A stretch of DNA of 64,000 bases from NCBI RefSeq assembly GCF_022669055.1, contig NZ_JAJMLW010000002.1, positions 310,001 to 374,000 on the forward strand, read 5' to 3'. A program made the translations under genes and the position numbers. Numbering within the stretch: position 1 is the first letter of the stretch; each line of letters begins with the position of its first letter. This DNA comes from Adlercreutzia faecimuris. GTDB taxonomy: Bacteria > Actinomycetota > Coriobacteriia > Coriobacteriales > Eggerthellaceae. Shown here in pieces: positions 9,202-18,571 of this stretch. Below the pieces are notes generated by a model that was not told the DNA's origin, ran no database searches, and saw nothing but the letters and a program-made list of their open reading frames with translations.

Positions 9202-9492
9202 CTAGTCCTCCTCGACGGTGACGACCTTCTTCACCACGCGCTTCTTCTTGGGGGCCTCCGCGGCGCCCTCGGCGATCTTGGCGGCGGGCTTGGCCGGGGC
9301 CTCCTCCACGACCTCCTCGACCACCTCGGCCTCGGGGGCGTCGTCCTTGCCGGCGCCCATGCCGTCGCGCAGGCTCTTGACGGACTTGCCCAGCGCGCTG
9401 CCGAGCTTGGGGAGGTTCTTCGGCCCGAAGATGAGCAGGACGACGACGAGGATGATGACGAGCTCGGGAACGCCAAGGCCAAGGATCTTCAT
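9202..9492 (-). CDS. tatA: Sec-independent protein translocase subunit TatA/E
   Basis: 96 residues. One N-terminal membrane helix (LGVPELVIILVVVLLIF), the FGPKxLPKLG hinge, an amphipathic helix (ALGKSVKSLRDGM) and a long charged tail rich in Glu, Ala and Lys, as in TatA. Forms the channel for folded twin-arginine substrates. tatC is not in the window, and neither molybdoenzyme here carries a Tat signal. AAGGAG precedes the ATG. Two operator-like palindromes lie 100-165 bp upstream. Confidence 0.93.
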   Translation of the reverse strand: MKILGLGVPELVIILVVVLLIFGPKNLPKLGSALGKSVKSLRDGMGAGKDDAPEAEVVEEVVEEAPAKPAAKIAEGAAEAPKKKRVVKKVVTVEED

Positions 9493-9593
9493 GGGTGTTG
9501 CTCCTTCTTACGTGGGAGGGCGGCGCGGGCCGTCGGGCCGGGCGCCATGCTTATCGACAGGCGGCATCATGGCACGCCCGCGGCCGCCGCGCT

Positions 9594-9611
9594 ATCACGC
9601 AAAGCCGTGAT
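9594..9611. promoter_or_regulatory. Operator-like palindrome, copy 1 (tatA upstream region)
   Basis: ATCACG-CAAAGC-CGTGAT: perfect 6-bp arms around a 6-bp spacer. The spacer CAAAGC is identical in copy 2, 45 bp away centre to centre. Confidence 0.55.
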
Positions 9612-9638
9612 TTTCCCGCGCACGGCCCCTTCCGCGGT

Positions 9639-9656
9639 GTCACGCAAAGCCATGAC
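9639..9656. promoter_or_regulatory. Operator-like palindrome, copy 2 (tatA upstream region)
   Basis: GTCACG-CAAAGC-CATGAC, same spacer as copy 1, arms differing at one inner position; a wider TGTCA/TGACA symmetry is present. A TTGACC -35-like box lies at 9673-9678 on the minus strand, so this copy would cover the -10 position of that candidate promoter. Confidence 0.55.
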
Positions 9657-9703
9657 ATCCGCTGTTTTACCAGGTCAAGAGCTGTCACATACATTCGGGG
9701 ACT

Positions 9704-9739
9704 AAAAAAGGGCGCCCCGGGCCGGAGCCCGGGGCGCCC
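9704..9739 (-). terminator. Intrinsic terminator of hppA
   Basis: Perfect 13-bp GC stem (GGGCGCCCCGGGC and its complement) with a 4-nt loop, followed on the minus strand by six T. It is the clearest Rho-independent terminator in the window, 24 bp after the hppA stop. Confidence 0.9.
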
Positions 9740-9763
9740 TTCGAGGCCGTCGGAGCGCGTGCC

Positions 9764-11884
9764 CTACAGCATCGCCTGGATGACGATGAACAGCGGGCTG
9801 AAGGTGAGCGCCACGATGGTCATCAGGTTGATGAGGATGTTCATGGACGGGCCGGAGGTGTCCTTGAACGGATCGCCCACGGTATCGCCCACGACGGCGG
9901 CCTTGTGGGCCTCGGAGCCCTTACCGCCGAAGTGGCCCTGCTCGATGTACTTCTTGGCGTTGTCCCACGCACCGCCGGCGTTGGACATGAAGATGGCCAT
10001 GAGCATGCCGGTGGCCACGGCGCCGGCGAGGAAGCCGCCGAGCATGGCCGGGTTGAAGCAGCCGATGGCCACGGGGACGATGATGGCCAGGATGCCCGGG
10101 GTCATCATCTCCTTGAGCGCCGAGGACGTGGAGATGGCCACGCACTTGTCGTACTCGGGCTCGGCCTCGTACTCCATGATGCCCTTGATCTCGCGGAACT
10201 GGCGGCGAACCTCCTCCACCATGGCGTGGGCCGCGCGGGACACGGCGCCCATGGTGAGGGCGGCGAACATGAACGGCATCATGGCGCCGATGAAGATGCC
10301 GGCCACGATCAGCGGATCGGTCAGCGTCAGCTCGAAGTCGGGGATGGCGTGGTGCATCGTGGCCTGGTAGGACACGAACAGCGAGATGGCGGACAGGCCC
10401 GCCGACGCGATGGCGAAGCCCTTGGCGATGGCCGCGGTGGTGTTGCCCACGGCGTCAAGCGCGTCGGTGCGGTCACGCACCTCCTCGGGCAGGCCGGCCA
10501 TCTCGGCGATGCCGCCGGCGTTGTCAGCGACCGGGCCGTAGGCGTCGACGCCGATGGTGATGGCGGTGTTGGAGAGCATGCCGGTGGCGGCCAGGCCGAC
10601 GCCGAACAGGCCCACGGCGATGCCACCCTCGAGCGAGGCGTTCGGGAATGCCATGTTGCCGAACGTGAACGCGCCGATGATGGCGAGCGCCACCAGGACG
10701 ATGGGGGCGATGGTGGACAGCATGCCCGTGCCGATGCCCTCGATGATGACCGTGGCGGCGCCGGTCTCGGCGGCCTCGGCGATCTTGTGGACCGGCTTAT
10801 GATGGTCGGAGCAGAAGTACTCGGTGATCTTGCCGATGGCAAGGCCCGCCACCAGGCCGCAGATGACGGAGCCGAACAGGAAGATGGGCTGCGCCTCGAC
10901 GGACTGGGACTGCCAGACGGAGAACAGCGCGAAGATCACGACGATCTCGATGGCCGCGGCCAGGTAGGTGCCGCGGTTGAGGGCCTTGTGCAGGTCGGCG
11001 CCCTCCTTGGTGCGAACGGCGAACAGGCCGATGATGGAGGTGATGATGCCACAGGCCGCGATGACCACGGGGGTCACGATGGCCCACACGAAGTCGCCGG
11101 TGCCGAAGTAGCCGCCCAGCGCGCCGAAGGTGACGGCGAGGATGGTGGGGGCCAGGATGGAGCCGGTGTAGGACTCGAACAGGTCGGCGCCCATGCCGGC
11201 CACGTCGCCCACGTTGTCGCCCACGTTGTCGGCGATGGTTGCGGGGTTGCGCGGGTCGTCCTCGGGGATGCCGGCCTCGACCTTGCCCACCAGGTCGGCG
11301 CCCACGTCGGCGGCCTTGGTGTAGATGCCGCCGCCCACGCGGGCGAACAGGGCCACGGCCGACGCGCCGGTGGCGAAGCCCTCGACCATGCCGATGTTCT
11401 CATGCATGAGCACGGGATCGAGCACGTTCACGCCGAACACGAGGAAGATGAGCCACAGCGACAGGCCCATGAGGGCGAACGACGCCACGCACAGGCCCAT
11501 GGTGAGGCCCGACTTGAAGCTGACGTTGAGCGCCTTGGCCACGGACTCCTCGGCCGCGTAGGCGGTGCGGGTGTTGGCGCGGGTGGCCACGTGCATGCCC
11601 ACGTAGCCCGCCGCGGCGGACATGACGCCGCCGGTGACGAAGGCGAGCGCGGTGACGGGGCTCAGGGCGACGGCCATCACGATGGCCACGACGACCATGA
11701 AGATGATGAGCAGCTTGTACTCGCTCATGAGGAACGCCTTGGCGCCCTGCTGGATCTTGATGGAGATGCTGTTCATCTTGTCGGGACCGGGGTTCTGCCT
11801 GAGAACCCAGTTCCCGAGGTAGGCTGCCACCAGGATGCCGACGAGGGCACAGATGGGGGCGAGCCAGGCTACTTGTGTAGTCAC
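9764..11884 (-). CDS. hppA: Membrane-bound cation-pumping pyrophosphatase
   Basis: 706 residues from GTG at 11884, chosen because AGGAGG sits correctly spaced before it; the longer upstream frame is not a gene. About 16 membrane helices. Hydrolyses pyrophosphate and pumps H+ and/or Na+ out of the cytosol. Signature motifs: GGGIYTKAADVGADLVGK, then DNVGDNVGDVAGMGADLFES. The motif GNTTAAIAKG has Ala where potassium-independent enzymes have Lys, so this is predicted to be the K+-dependent type. It probably recycles the PPi released by biosynthesis and tRNA charging. It has its own promoter and terminator. Confidence 0.97.
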   Translation of the reverse strand: MTTQVAWLAPICALVGILVAAYLGNWVLRQNPGPDKMNSISIKIQQGAKAFLMSEYKLLIIFMVVVAIVMAVALSPVTALAFVTGGVMSAAAGYVGMHVATRANTRTAYAAEESVAKALNVSFKSGLTMGLCVASFALMGLSLWLIFLVFGVNVLDPVLMHENIGMVEGFATGASAVALFARVGGGIYTKAADVGADLVGKVEAGIPEDDPRNPATIADNVGDNVGDVAGMGADLFESYTGSILAPTILAVTFGALGGYFGTGDFVWAIVTPVVIAACGIITSIIGLFAVRTKEGADLHKALNRGTYLAAAIEIVVIFALFSVWQSQSVEAQPIFLFGSVICGLVAGLAIGKITEYFCSDHHKPVHKIAEAAETGAATVIIEGIGTGMLSTIAPIVLVALAIIGAFTFGNMAFPNASLEGGIAVGLFGVGLAATGMLSNTAITIGVDAYGPVADNAGGIAEMAGLPEEVRDRTDALDAVGNTTAAIAKGFAIASAGLSAISLFVSYQATMHHAIPDFELTLTDPLIVAGIFIGAMMPFMFAALTMGAVSRAAHAMVEEVRRQFREIKGIMEYEAEPEYDKCVAISTSSALKEMMTPGILAIIVPVAIGCFNPAMLGGFLAGAVATGMLMAIFMSNAGGAWDNAKKYIEQGHFGGKGSEAHKAAVVGDTVGDPFKDTSGPSMNILINLMTIVALTFSPLFIVIQAML

Positions 11885-11978
11885 GGACCTTTCCTCCTTG
11901 GGGTATGAGCTTTCGCTTCGAGTACGCAGATGCGGTCTTCGGGCCTGGCATTCGGGGCCGGAAAATCGCAACTGCGCC

Positions 11979-12006
11979 ATTTTAGGGGACTTGGAGGAAT
12001 TGTGAA
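11979..12006 (-). promoter_or_regulatory. Promoter of hppA
   Basis: On the minus strand TTCACA (12001-12006) and TAAAAT (11979-11984) are 16 bp apart, each one base from the sigma-70 consensus. The inferred untranslated leader is about 88 nt. Confidence 0.7.
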
Positions 12007-12101
12007 GGGGCATCCGCCCCTTTTCCGGCCCAAAGCGCCGCCGGGGCGCCGGGCGGCGGGGGCTGGAGGGCGCCGCGCAGGGGCGCGCGGCGCGTCCTGG
12101 C

Positions 12102-13028
12102 CTACAGGTCGTCGCGGACCTGCTGGATATTGGCGGTGATGGTGGCCACCAGCTCGTCGGCGTCGGCGAACACGCGCATGGGGCGCAGCCACTCCACGAA
12201 CTCGACGGTGACGTCCTGGCCGTAGATGTCCTGGTCGAAGTCGAGCAGGTGGGCCTCGACGGTGGCGGTGGCGGCGTCGGCGAAGGTGGCGGCCACGCCG
12301 ACGTTGACGGCGGCCCTGTAGCGCCGCCCGCCCACGGTGGCCCAGCACGCGTAGACGCCGTCGCCGACGGCGCGCAGGCCGTCGGGCACGGACAGGTTGG
12401 CCGTGCGGATGCCGAAGCCGCGCCCCTCGCCACGGCCCGGCTCCACCGTGCCGGACACCGCGTAGGGCCGGCCGAGCAGCGCCGCGGCCTCCTCGACGCG
12501 TCCCTCGGACAGAAGCCCGCGGATGCGCGTGGCCGTCACGGGCGCGCCGTCGTCGGCCAGAAGGTCGTGGCCCGCCACGGCCATGCCGCGGGGCGCGCCC
12601 CACGCCTCCAGGTCGGCCACCGTGCCCGCCCCGCGCGCGCCGAAGCGGAAGTCGGCCCCCACGTGCAGCTCGGCCGGCACGGCCGGCCCGAGGAAGCGGT
12701 CGAGGAACGCGGTGGGCTCGAGCGCGGCGAACTCGGGCGTGAAGGGCAGCACCACCACGGCGTCCACCGGCAGTGCCGCCAGGGCCGCGATGCGGTCCTC
12801 GTTGGCCATGAGCTTGCGGAGCGCGCCCGGGCGGAACAGCTCGTCGGGATCCACGTCGAAGGTGATGACGGCCGAGCGCCCCCCGCGCGCCCGCGCCGCG
12901 TCGGCGGCCGCGCCGATGATGTAGCGGTGCCCCTGGTGCACGCCGTCGAACACGCCGAAGGCGCAGCACGCCCCGGCCAGCGCCGCCTTGGCCTCCTCGC
13001 CTGATCCCTTCCTAAATATCCGCGCCAC
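12102..13028 (-). CDS. ribF: Bifunctional riboflavin kinase / FAD synthetase
   Basis: 308 residues from GTG at 13028. The N-terminal FAD-synthetase nucleotidyltransferase domain has FGVFDGVHQGHRYII and the later TATRIRGLLSEG motif. The C-terminal flavokinase domain (about 180-300) has PYAVSGTVEPGRGEGRGFGIRTAN. It makes FMN and FAD from riboflavin. Last gene of the rimP operon; its start overlaps the truB stop by 17 bp. A GC hairpin at 12070-12093 follows the gene. Confidence 0.96.
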   Translation of the reverse strand: MARIFRKGSGEEAKAALAGACCAFGVFDGVHQGHRYIIGAAADAARARGGRSAVITFDVDPDELFRPGALRKLMANEDRIAALAALPVDAVVVLPFTPEFAALEPTAFLDRFLGPAVPAELHVGADFRFGARGAGTVADLEAWGAPRGMAVAGHDLLADDGAPVTATRIRGLLSEGRVEEAAALLGRPYAVSGTVEPGRGEGRGFGIRTANLSVPDGLRAVGDGVYACWATVGGRRYRAAVNVGVAATFADAATATVEAHLLDFDQDIYGQDVTVEFVEWLRPMRVFADADELVATITANIQQVRDDL

Positions 13029-14025
13029 GGATGACCCCCGTCGAGAAGACGCACCGCGGCCGGTAGCGCCCGCGGTCCTGCTCGTATTCGTAGACGGCCG
13101 CCAGGCGGTTGCCGGCGACCAGCGACACCAGCTCGCCGCCGCGCGGCGGCTCGCAGCTCTCGCGCACCCCGGCCGTGCAGGCGCACAGCTCGGCGTCCGG
13201 CCCGCAGCTGCGCCGCTCGCAGAGGCGCAGCGCCTCGGCGGGGATGGGGTTGCCGTTGGCCAGCAGGCGCGCGGCCTCCCCCTCGGCGTAGGCGAAGCGC
13301 AGGCCGAGCAGGCGCACCGGGTCGAGCGCCGCGCGGACGCCGATGTCCTCGAGCACCTCGAGCGTCACGCACTCGTCGAGCCCGATGCGCCCGGCGGCCG
13401 TGCGGCGCAGGGCGCCCACGTGGGCCGGGCAGTCCAGGGCCGCGCCGATGTCGCGGGCGAGCGAGCGGACGTAGGTGCCCTTCGACACGTGGAAGGCGAT
13501 GTCCCACGACACCGGCTCGGACCCGTCGGCGCCGTTCACGGCGAGCAGCTGGGCGCCGTAGACCTCGATGTCGCGCGGCTCAAGGCTGATGATGCGCCCC
13601 TTGCGCGCCTCGTCGCACGCCTTGCGGCCGTCCACCTTGATGGCGGAGTACACCGGGGGCAGCTGGCGGTGGCGCCCCACGAGCGAGGCGGTGAAGACCG
13701 AGGCGAAGAAGGGGTCGGCCAGCTCGTCGGGCACCGGGGCGGTGCGCGTCACCGCGCCGTCGGCGTCGTCGGTGTCGGTGGCGGCGCCGAAGGCGACGCG
13801 CACCTCGTAGCGCTTGTCGTCGCCGGCCAGGTAGGCGTCCAGGCGCGTGGCGGGCCCCACGCACACGGCGAGCACCCCCGAGGCGAGGGGGTCGAGCGTG
13901 CCGGCATGGCCCACGCGCCGCTCGCCGAAGACGCGCCGGCAGCGGTTCACCACGTCGTGGGAGGTCATGCCCGAGGGCTTGTCGACGGCCACGACCAGCG
14001 ACAGCCCCAACTCGCCGCGCCTCAT
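13012..14025 (-). CDS. truB: tRNA pseudouridine(55) synthase
   Basis: 337 residues from ATG at 14025. Converts U55 of the tRNA T-loop to pseudouridine. The catalytic Asp is in GHAGTLDPLASGVL; YEVRVAFGAATDTDD, PPVYSAIKVDGRKACDEARKG and SKGTYVRSLARDIG are further family motifs. The start overlaps the nrnA stop (ATGA), so translation is coupled. The C-terminal part is longer and Cys-richer than in E. coli TruB and may be a degenerate PUA domain. Confidence 0.96.
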   Translation of the reverse strand: MRRGELGLSLVVAVDKPSGMTSHDVVNRCRRVFGERRVGHAGTLDPLASGVLAVCVGPATRLDAYLAGDDKRYEVRVAFGAATDTDDADGAVTRTAPVPDELADPFFASVFTASLVGRHRQLPPVYSAIKVDGRKACDEARKGRIISLEPRDIEVYGAQLLAVNGADGSEPVSWDIAFHVSKGTYVRSLARDIGAALDCPAHVGALRRTAAGRIGLDECVTLEVLEDIGVRAALDPVRLLGLRFAYAEGEAARLLANGNPIPAEALRLCERRSCGPDAELCACTAGVRESCEPPRGGELVSLVAGNRLAAVYEYEQDRGRYRPRCVFSTGVIRGADI

Positions 14026-15023
14026 GCGCCCTCCCCCGCCGCCGCGAGCGCGGCCACGCGCCCGCGCAGGAGCGCCACGGCGTCGTCCAGGGGCGCGTCC
14101 AGGGTGAACCCGGCCGCGGCGACGTGGCCTCCCCCGCCCAGCTCGCGGGCGAGCGCGGCCACGTCGGTGCCGTCCTTGGCGCGCAGGCTGCCGCGCACCT
14201 GCCCGTCCTGCTCGCGCAGCATGCAGGCCACGCGCACCCCCGCGATCGAGCGCAGCACGTCGATGAGCGGCTCGGCGTCGGCGCGCACCGCCCCGGCCGC
14301 GGCGAAGTCGTCGAGGGAGAGCCAGCTTACGGCCCCCGCCCCGTCGGCCACAAGCTCCATATGGTCGATGGCCGCGGCCTCCAGGCGCACCGAGGCCGCG
14401 CTGCGGTTCTGGTACACCTCGCGCGCCACCCGGCCCGGGTCGGCGCCGGCGGCCACCATCTCCGCGGCCGCCGCGAAGGCCGCCGCGTCGGCGTTCTGGT
14501 ACTGGAAGCGCCCCGTGTCGGTCATGAGGCCGGCATAGGCGCAGGTGGCGATGGCCGCGTCGCGGTCGACGCCGAGGTGGACCGCCAGCCGCCACACGAG
14601 CACGGCCGTGGCGGCCGCGTCGGGGTCTGTGTAGCTGAGCCGGCTCATGGCGTGGGGCACCGCGTGGTGGTCCACCGTCACGGTGAGGGGGGCGGCGCGG
14701 CGCACGGCGTCGGCCGCGCCGAGGCGCTCGGGCGTGGGCACGTCGACGGCCACGAAGCACTCGACGTAGTCGCCGAAGCCCGCCGCGGGCATGAGCGTGT
14801 CGGCGCCGGGCAGGAAGGCGAGCGTGCGCTCGACGGGCTCGTCGGCCGCCAGCAGGCAGAAGACGCGCTTGCCGAGCTTGCGCAGGGCGCCCGCCAGGGC
14901 GAGCTGGGACCCGAGGCAGTCGCCGTCGGGGCTCACGTGGCCGCAGATGGCCACCGAGGAGCAGCCCATCAGGGCCTCGGCGATGCCCTCGAGGGTGGTG
15001 TTGGTCTGGGGCGTGACGGTCAC
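14022..15023 (-). CDS. nrnA: DHH-family oligoribonuclease / pAp phosphatase (NrnA-like)
   Basis: 333 residues from GTG at 15023. DHH-DHHA1 phosphoesterase, predicted to degrade short oligoribonucleotides and pAp. Metal-binding motifs: GHVSPDGDCLGS, VAVDVPTPERLG, VTVDHHA (the DHH), GLMTDTGRFQ and the DHHA1 GGGGHVAAAGF at the C-terminus. It sits between rbfA and truB, the usual place in Gram-positive and actinobacterial operons. Gap of 3 bp after rbfA. Confidence 0.93.
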   Translation of the reverse strand: MTVTPQTNTTLEGIAEALMGCSSVAICGHVSPDGDCLGSQLALAGALRKLGKRVFCLLAADEPVERTLAFLPGADTLMPAAGFGDYVECFVAVDVPTPERLGAADAVRRAAPLTVTVDHHAVPHAMSRLSYTDPDAAATAVLVWRLAVHLGVDRDAAIATCAYAGLMTDTGRFQYQNADAAAFAAAAEMVAAGADPGRVAREVYQNRSAASVRLEAAAIDHMELVADGAGAVSWLSLDDFAAAGAVRADAEPLIDVLRSIAGVRVACMLREQDGQVRGSLRAKDGTDVAALARELGGGGHVAAAGFTLDAPLDDAVALLRGRVAALAAAGEGA

Positions 15024-15026
15024 GGG

Positions 15027-15410
15027 CTAGAACTCCTCGCCTTCTCCGATGGTCTTATCGGCCACCGCGCGGCGCGCCTTCTCCTCGGCGATGTACTTGC
15101 CCACCGCCTCGGCGGCGTCCACCGAGCTGTCGCGGTAGAAGCGCAGCTCGGGCGCCACGCGCCACGACAGCTTCTTGGCCATGAGGGTGCGGATGTGGCC
15201 GCGGGCCTGCTCGAAGGCCGCCTCCACCTCGGGGTAGCGCTCGGGCTCGCAGGTGTAGTAGACGTTGCAGGCGCTGCGGTCGTAGCTCACCTCGCAGCCG
15301 GTGACGGTGACCATGTGCAGGCGCGGGTCGGACACCTCGAACAGCAGGATGGACGCGATGACCTCGCGGGCCTGCTCGTTGACCTTGCGGTTGGACGTTC
15401 CCTGCTTCAT
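15027..15410 (-). CDS. rbfA: 30S ribosome-binding factor A
   Basis: 127 residues. Helps 16S rRNA 5' end maturation and cold adaptation of the 30S subunit. Family motifs: NEQAREVIASILLFEVSDPRL at the N-terminus and HIRTLMAKKLSWRVAPELRF (KH-type fold). About 100 bp downstream of infB on the same strand. Confidence 0.95.
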   Translation of the reverse strand: MKQGTSNRKVNEQAREVIASILLFEVSDPRLHMVTVTGCEVSYDRSACNVYYTCEPERYPEVEAAFEQARGHIRTLMAKKLSWRVAPELRFYRDSSVDAAEAVGKYIAEEKARRAVADKTIGEGEEF

Positions 15411-15509
15411 GGGGAAGCTCCTTCCTCTAGACGATGCGTCAAGTATAGGCGCGGGCGCCGCCCCTCCCGGAGCGGCGCCCGAATGTGAGCCGAAACGTCA
15501 ACGAGGCGA

Positions 15510-18242
15510 TTACTCGGTGCGCTCGACCTCCTTGACCTGGTAGCCCTCGATGGTGTCGCCCACCTTGAGGTCCTGGAACTTCTCGATGCCGATGCCGCAC
15601 TCGTAGCCCTGCTTCACGGACTTCACGTCGTCCTTGAAGCGGCGCAGGCTGGCCATGGAGCCCTCGAAGATGACCGTGCCGTCGCGGACGATGCGCACCT
15701 TGTCGTCGCGGTTGATCTCGCCCTCGGTGATGTAGCAGCCGGCGATGGTGCCCACCTTCGGCACCTTGAAGGTCTCGCGGACCTCGGCGATGCCGGTGTC
15801 CTCCTCGATGATGTCGGGCGAGAGCAGGCCCACGCGCGCGGCGTTGATGTCCTCGATGGCCTGGTAGATGACGCGATACAGGCGGATGTCCACCTTCTCC
15901 TTCTCGGCCTGGGCGCGCGACTTGCCCGTCGGGCGCACGTTGAAGCCGATGATGATGGCGTCGGAGGCCGCGGCCAGGGTGACGTCGGTCTCGGTGATGC
16001 CGCCCACGGCCGAGTGCACGATGTTGATGCGCACCTCGGACTGGTCCATCTTGCCGAAGGCGTCGCGCAGGGCCTCGATGGAGCCCTGGACGTCGGCCTT
16101 GACGATGAGGTTGAGGTCGGTCTGCTTGCCGGCCTCGATGCGGTTGAACAGGTCGTCCAGGCTCATGTGGCTCTTGGTCTCCTGCTCGGCCAGGCGGGCG
16201 CGCAGCGCGCGCTCCTCGGCCAGCTTGCGGGCGTCGCGCTCGTCCTCGAACACGCGGAACTCGTCGCCGGCGGTGGGCACCGAGTTGAGGCCGAGGATCT
16301 CCACCGGGTCGGCGGGGCGCGCCTCGTCGACGTGGGCGCCGAGCGGGTTCACGAGCGCGCGGACGCGGCCGTAGGAGGTGCCCGCCACCACGACGTCGCC
16401 GGTGCGCAGGGTGCCGCGCTGGACGAGCACCGTGGCCACGGGGCCGCGGCCCTTGTCGAGGTTGGCCTCGATGACGAAGCCGGAGGCGTCGGCGTCGGGG
16501 TTGGCCTTGAGCTCGAGCACGTCGGCCTGGAGCAGGATGGTCTCGAGCAGGTCGTCGATGTGCAGCTTCTGCTTGGCCGACACCTCGACGAACATGTTGG
16601 AGCCGCCCCACTCCTCGGGGATGACCTGGTACTCGGTGAGCTCCTGGCGCACGCGGTCGGGGTTGGCGCCGGGCTTGTCGATCTTGTTGACGGCCACGAC
16701 GATGGGCACGTCGGCGGCCTTGGCGTGGTTGATGGCCTCGATGGTCTGCGGCATGACGCCGTCGTCGGCGGCCACCACGAGCACGATGACGTCGGTCACC
16801 TGGGCGCCGCGGGCACGCATGGCGGTGAACGCCTCGTGGCCCGGGGTGTCGATGAAGGTGATCTGGCGGCCATCGATGTCGACCACCGACGCGCCGATGT
16901 GCTGGGTGATGCCGCCGGCCTCGCCGGCCACCACGCCGGTGTGGCGGATGGCGTCGAGCAGCGACGTCTTGCCGTGGTCGACGTGGCCCATGACGGTGAC
17001 CACCGGCGGACGCGGCTTGAGGTCGCCCTCAGAGTCGTTGTACACCACGGCGTACTCCTCCTCGGGCGACACCACGCGCACCTTGCGGCCCATGTCGTCG
17101 GCGATGAGCTCGATCATGTCGTCGGCCATGGACTGGGTCAGCGTGAGCACCTGGCCCAGCATGAACAGGCGCTTGATGACGTCGTTGGGCTGCACGCCCA
17201 GAAGCTCGGCGAACTTGGCCACCGTGGCGCCCTGGGGGATCTCCACCACCGAGTCGTCGAGCACCAGCGTCGGGTCGAGCCCGCGCTCGATGGCCTCGAT
17301 CTCGGCGCGCTCGCGGGCCTCGGCCTCGCGCTTCTCCTTGCGCTTCTTGCGCCGGCCCTCGCCCTCGCCGCTCGACGCGGCGGCCACGGCGGCGCGGGCC
17401 TCGGCGAGCACCTTGTCGCGCTGGAGCTTCTCGGCCTGGACGGCCATCTGGGCGTAGCGGTCCTCGCCCGCGGCCGCGGCCTGGGCCTCGAGCTCCGGCA
17501 CGATCTGCACGGCGCCCTTCTTGCCCTTCTTGCCGCGGGCGGCGTCCTTCTTGGCGCCGCGGCCGGCGGGCGCGGCCGCCTGCTGGGCCTCGATGCGCTG
17601 CTTCTCGGCCTCGATCTGGGACAGCAGCGAGTCGAAGGAGGCCTTCTTGGCCCCGAGCACCGGCGCCGGCCGGGGCGCGGCCTTGGCCTTCTCGCCGCCC
17701 TTGCGGGAGTGGCTCTCGCGCAGGGCGCGCTCGACGGCCTGCTTCTTGGCCACCTCGGCGGCCGCCTTCTCGGCGCGGGCGCGGGCGCGGGCCTCGGCCT
17801 TCTCGCGCTCGACGCGCTCCTTCTCGGACTCGATCTGGCGCTCGAGGCTCTCGAAGGCCGACGGCGCCGGCGCCTTCTTGGGCTGCGGGCGCTCGGAGCC
17901 GCCCTCGGCGTCGTGGGACTCCTCGGCGCGGCGGGCGCGGGCGGCCTCGCGCTCGGCGAGCTCCTTCTCCACGGCGGCGCGGCGGGCGGCCTCCTCCTCG
18001 GCCTTGCGGCGGGCCTCCTCGGCCTGCTCGGCGGCGAGCGCGGCGGCCTCCTCGTCCTCGAGCTGGCCGGCGCGGGCCTTGATCTCGGGCTCGAGGTTCT
18101 TGCGGATCTTCTCCACGTAGGCGTCGGCGAGCATGCTCGCGTGGGACTTCGCGGGGATCTTCATCTCGTGGAGTCGGTCGAGAAGCTCCTTGCTGGTCAT
18201 CTCGAACTCCTTGGCCAACTCATGTACGCGCATGCTGCCCAT
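15510..18242 (-). CDS. infB: Translation initiation factor IF-2
   Basis: 910 residues. GTPase that places initiator tRNA on the 30S subunit. The N-terminal IF2_N module ([20 protein letters not shown]) is followed by about 270 residues of Ala/Glu/Arg/Lys-rich coiled linker, a second IF2_N region, then the G domain: [15 protein letters not shown] (about 415), [15 protein letters not shown] and [11 protein letters not shown], and C-terminal beta-barrel domains. GAGGAG is 7 bp before the first ATG (MGSMRV), which decides the start over the internal ATG. Confidence 0.98.
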   Translation of the reverse strand: MGSMRVHELAKEFEMTSKELLDRLHEMKIPAKSHASMLADAYVEKIRKNLEPEIKARAGQLEDEEAAALAAEQAEEARRKAEEEAARRAAVEKELAEREAARARRAEESHDAEGGSERPQPKKAPAPSAFESLERQIESEKERVEREKAEARARARAEKAAAEVAKKQAVERALRESHSRKGGEKAKAAPRPAPVLGAKKASFDSLLSQIEAEKQRIEAQQAAAPAGRGAKKDAARGKKGKKGAVQIVPELEAQAAAAGEDRYAQMAVQAEKLQRDKVLAEARAAVAAASSGEGEGRRKKRKEKREAEARERAEIEAIERGLDPTLVLDDSVVEIPQGATVAKFAELLGVQPNDVIKRLFMLGQVLTLTQSMADDMIELIADDMGRKVRVVSPEEEYAVVYNDSEGDLKPRPPVVTVMGHVDHGKTSLLDAIRHTGVVAGEAGGITQHIGASVVDIDGRQITFIDTPGHEAFTAMRARGAQVTDVIVLVVAADDGVMPQTIEAINHAKAADVPIVVAVNKIDKPGANPDRVRQELTEYQVIPEEWGGSNMFVEVSAKQKLHIDDLLETILLQADVLELKANPDADASGFVIEANLDKGRGPVATVLVQRGTLRTGDVVVAGTSYGRVRALVNPLGAHVDEARPADPVEILGLNSVPTAGDEFRVFEDERDARKLAEERALRARLAEQETKSHMSLDDLFNRIEAGKQTDLNLIVKADVQGSIEALRDAFGKMDQSEVRINIVHSAVGGITETDVTLAAASDAIIIGFNVRPTGKSRAQAEKEKVDIRLYRVIYQAIEDINAARVGLLSPDIIEEDTGIAEVRETFKVPKVGTIAGCYITEGEINRDDKVRIVRDGTVIFEGSMASLRRFKDDVKSVKQGYECGIGIEKFQDLKVGDTIEGYQVKEVERTE

Positions 18243-18259
18243 GTATCACTCCTCGTATC

Positions 18260-18550
18260 TCAGACGCTCGGCGTCTCGTCGGTGGCGCGGGCCATCTCGC
18301 CCGCCAGTCGGTCATAGTCCTCGTCGGTCAGCTTGACCCTCAGCGCGCGCTCCAACTTGCGGCCCCTGCGGGCGGCCTGGAAGCACTCGTCGGAGCAGAC
18401 GTAGGCGCCGCGCCCGGGGGCGCGCCCCGAGGGGTCGAAGGAGACGGTCCCGTCCGCGGCGCGCGCGAACCGGCGCAGCGCGGCCTTCGTCTCCTGCTGG
18501 CCGCATGCTATGCAGCGGCGCTGGCGCTTCCTGTCTTGCTGCTGGGCCAC
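18260..18550 (-). CDS. rnpM: YlxR-family RNA-binding protein (RnpM)
   Basis: 96 residues from GTG at 18550. The YlxR fold motif GRAPGRGAYVCSDECF and an N-terminal CIACG are present. In Firmicutes this protein binds and modulates RNase P RNA; its place between nusA and infB is conserved. 17 bp before infB. Confidence 0.93.
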   Translation of the reverse strand: MAQQQDRKRQRRCIACGQQETKAALRRFARAADGTVSFDPSGRAPGRGAYVCSDECFQAARRGRKLERALRVKLTDEDYDRLAGEMARATDETPSV

Positions 18551-18571
18551 CGACGTACCTCGCTCATCTTC

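Noticed and set aside
11885-12433. N-terminal extension of hppA by 183 codons
   Set aside because: Overlaps ribF out of frame and lies upstream of the hppA promoter; the GTG at 11884 has an ideal AGGAGG.
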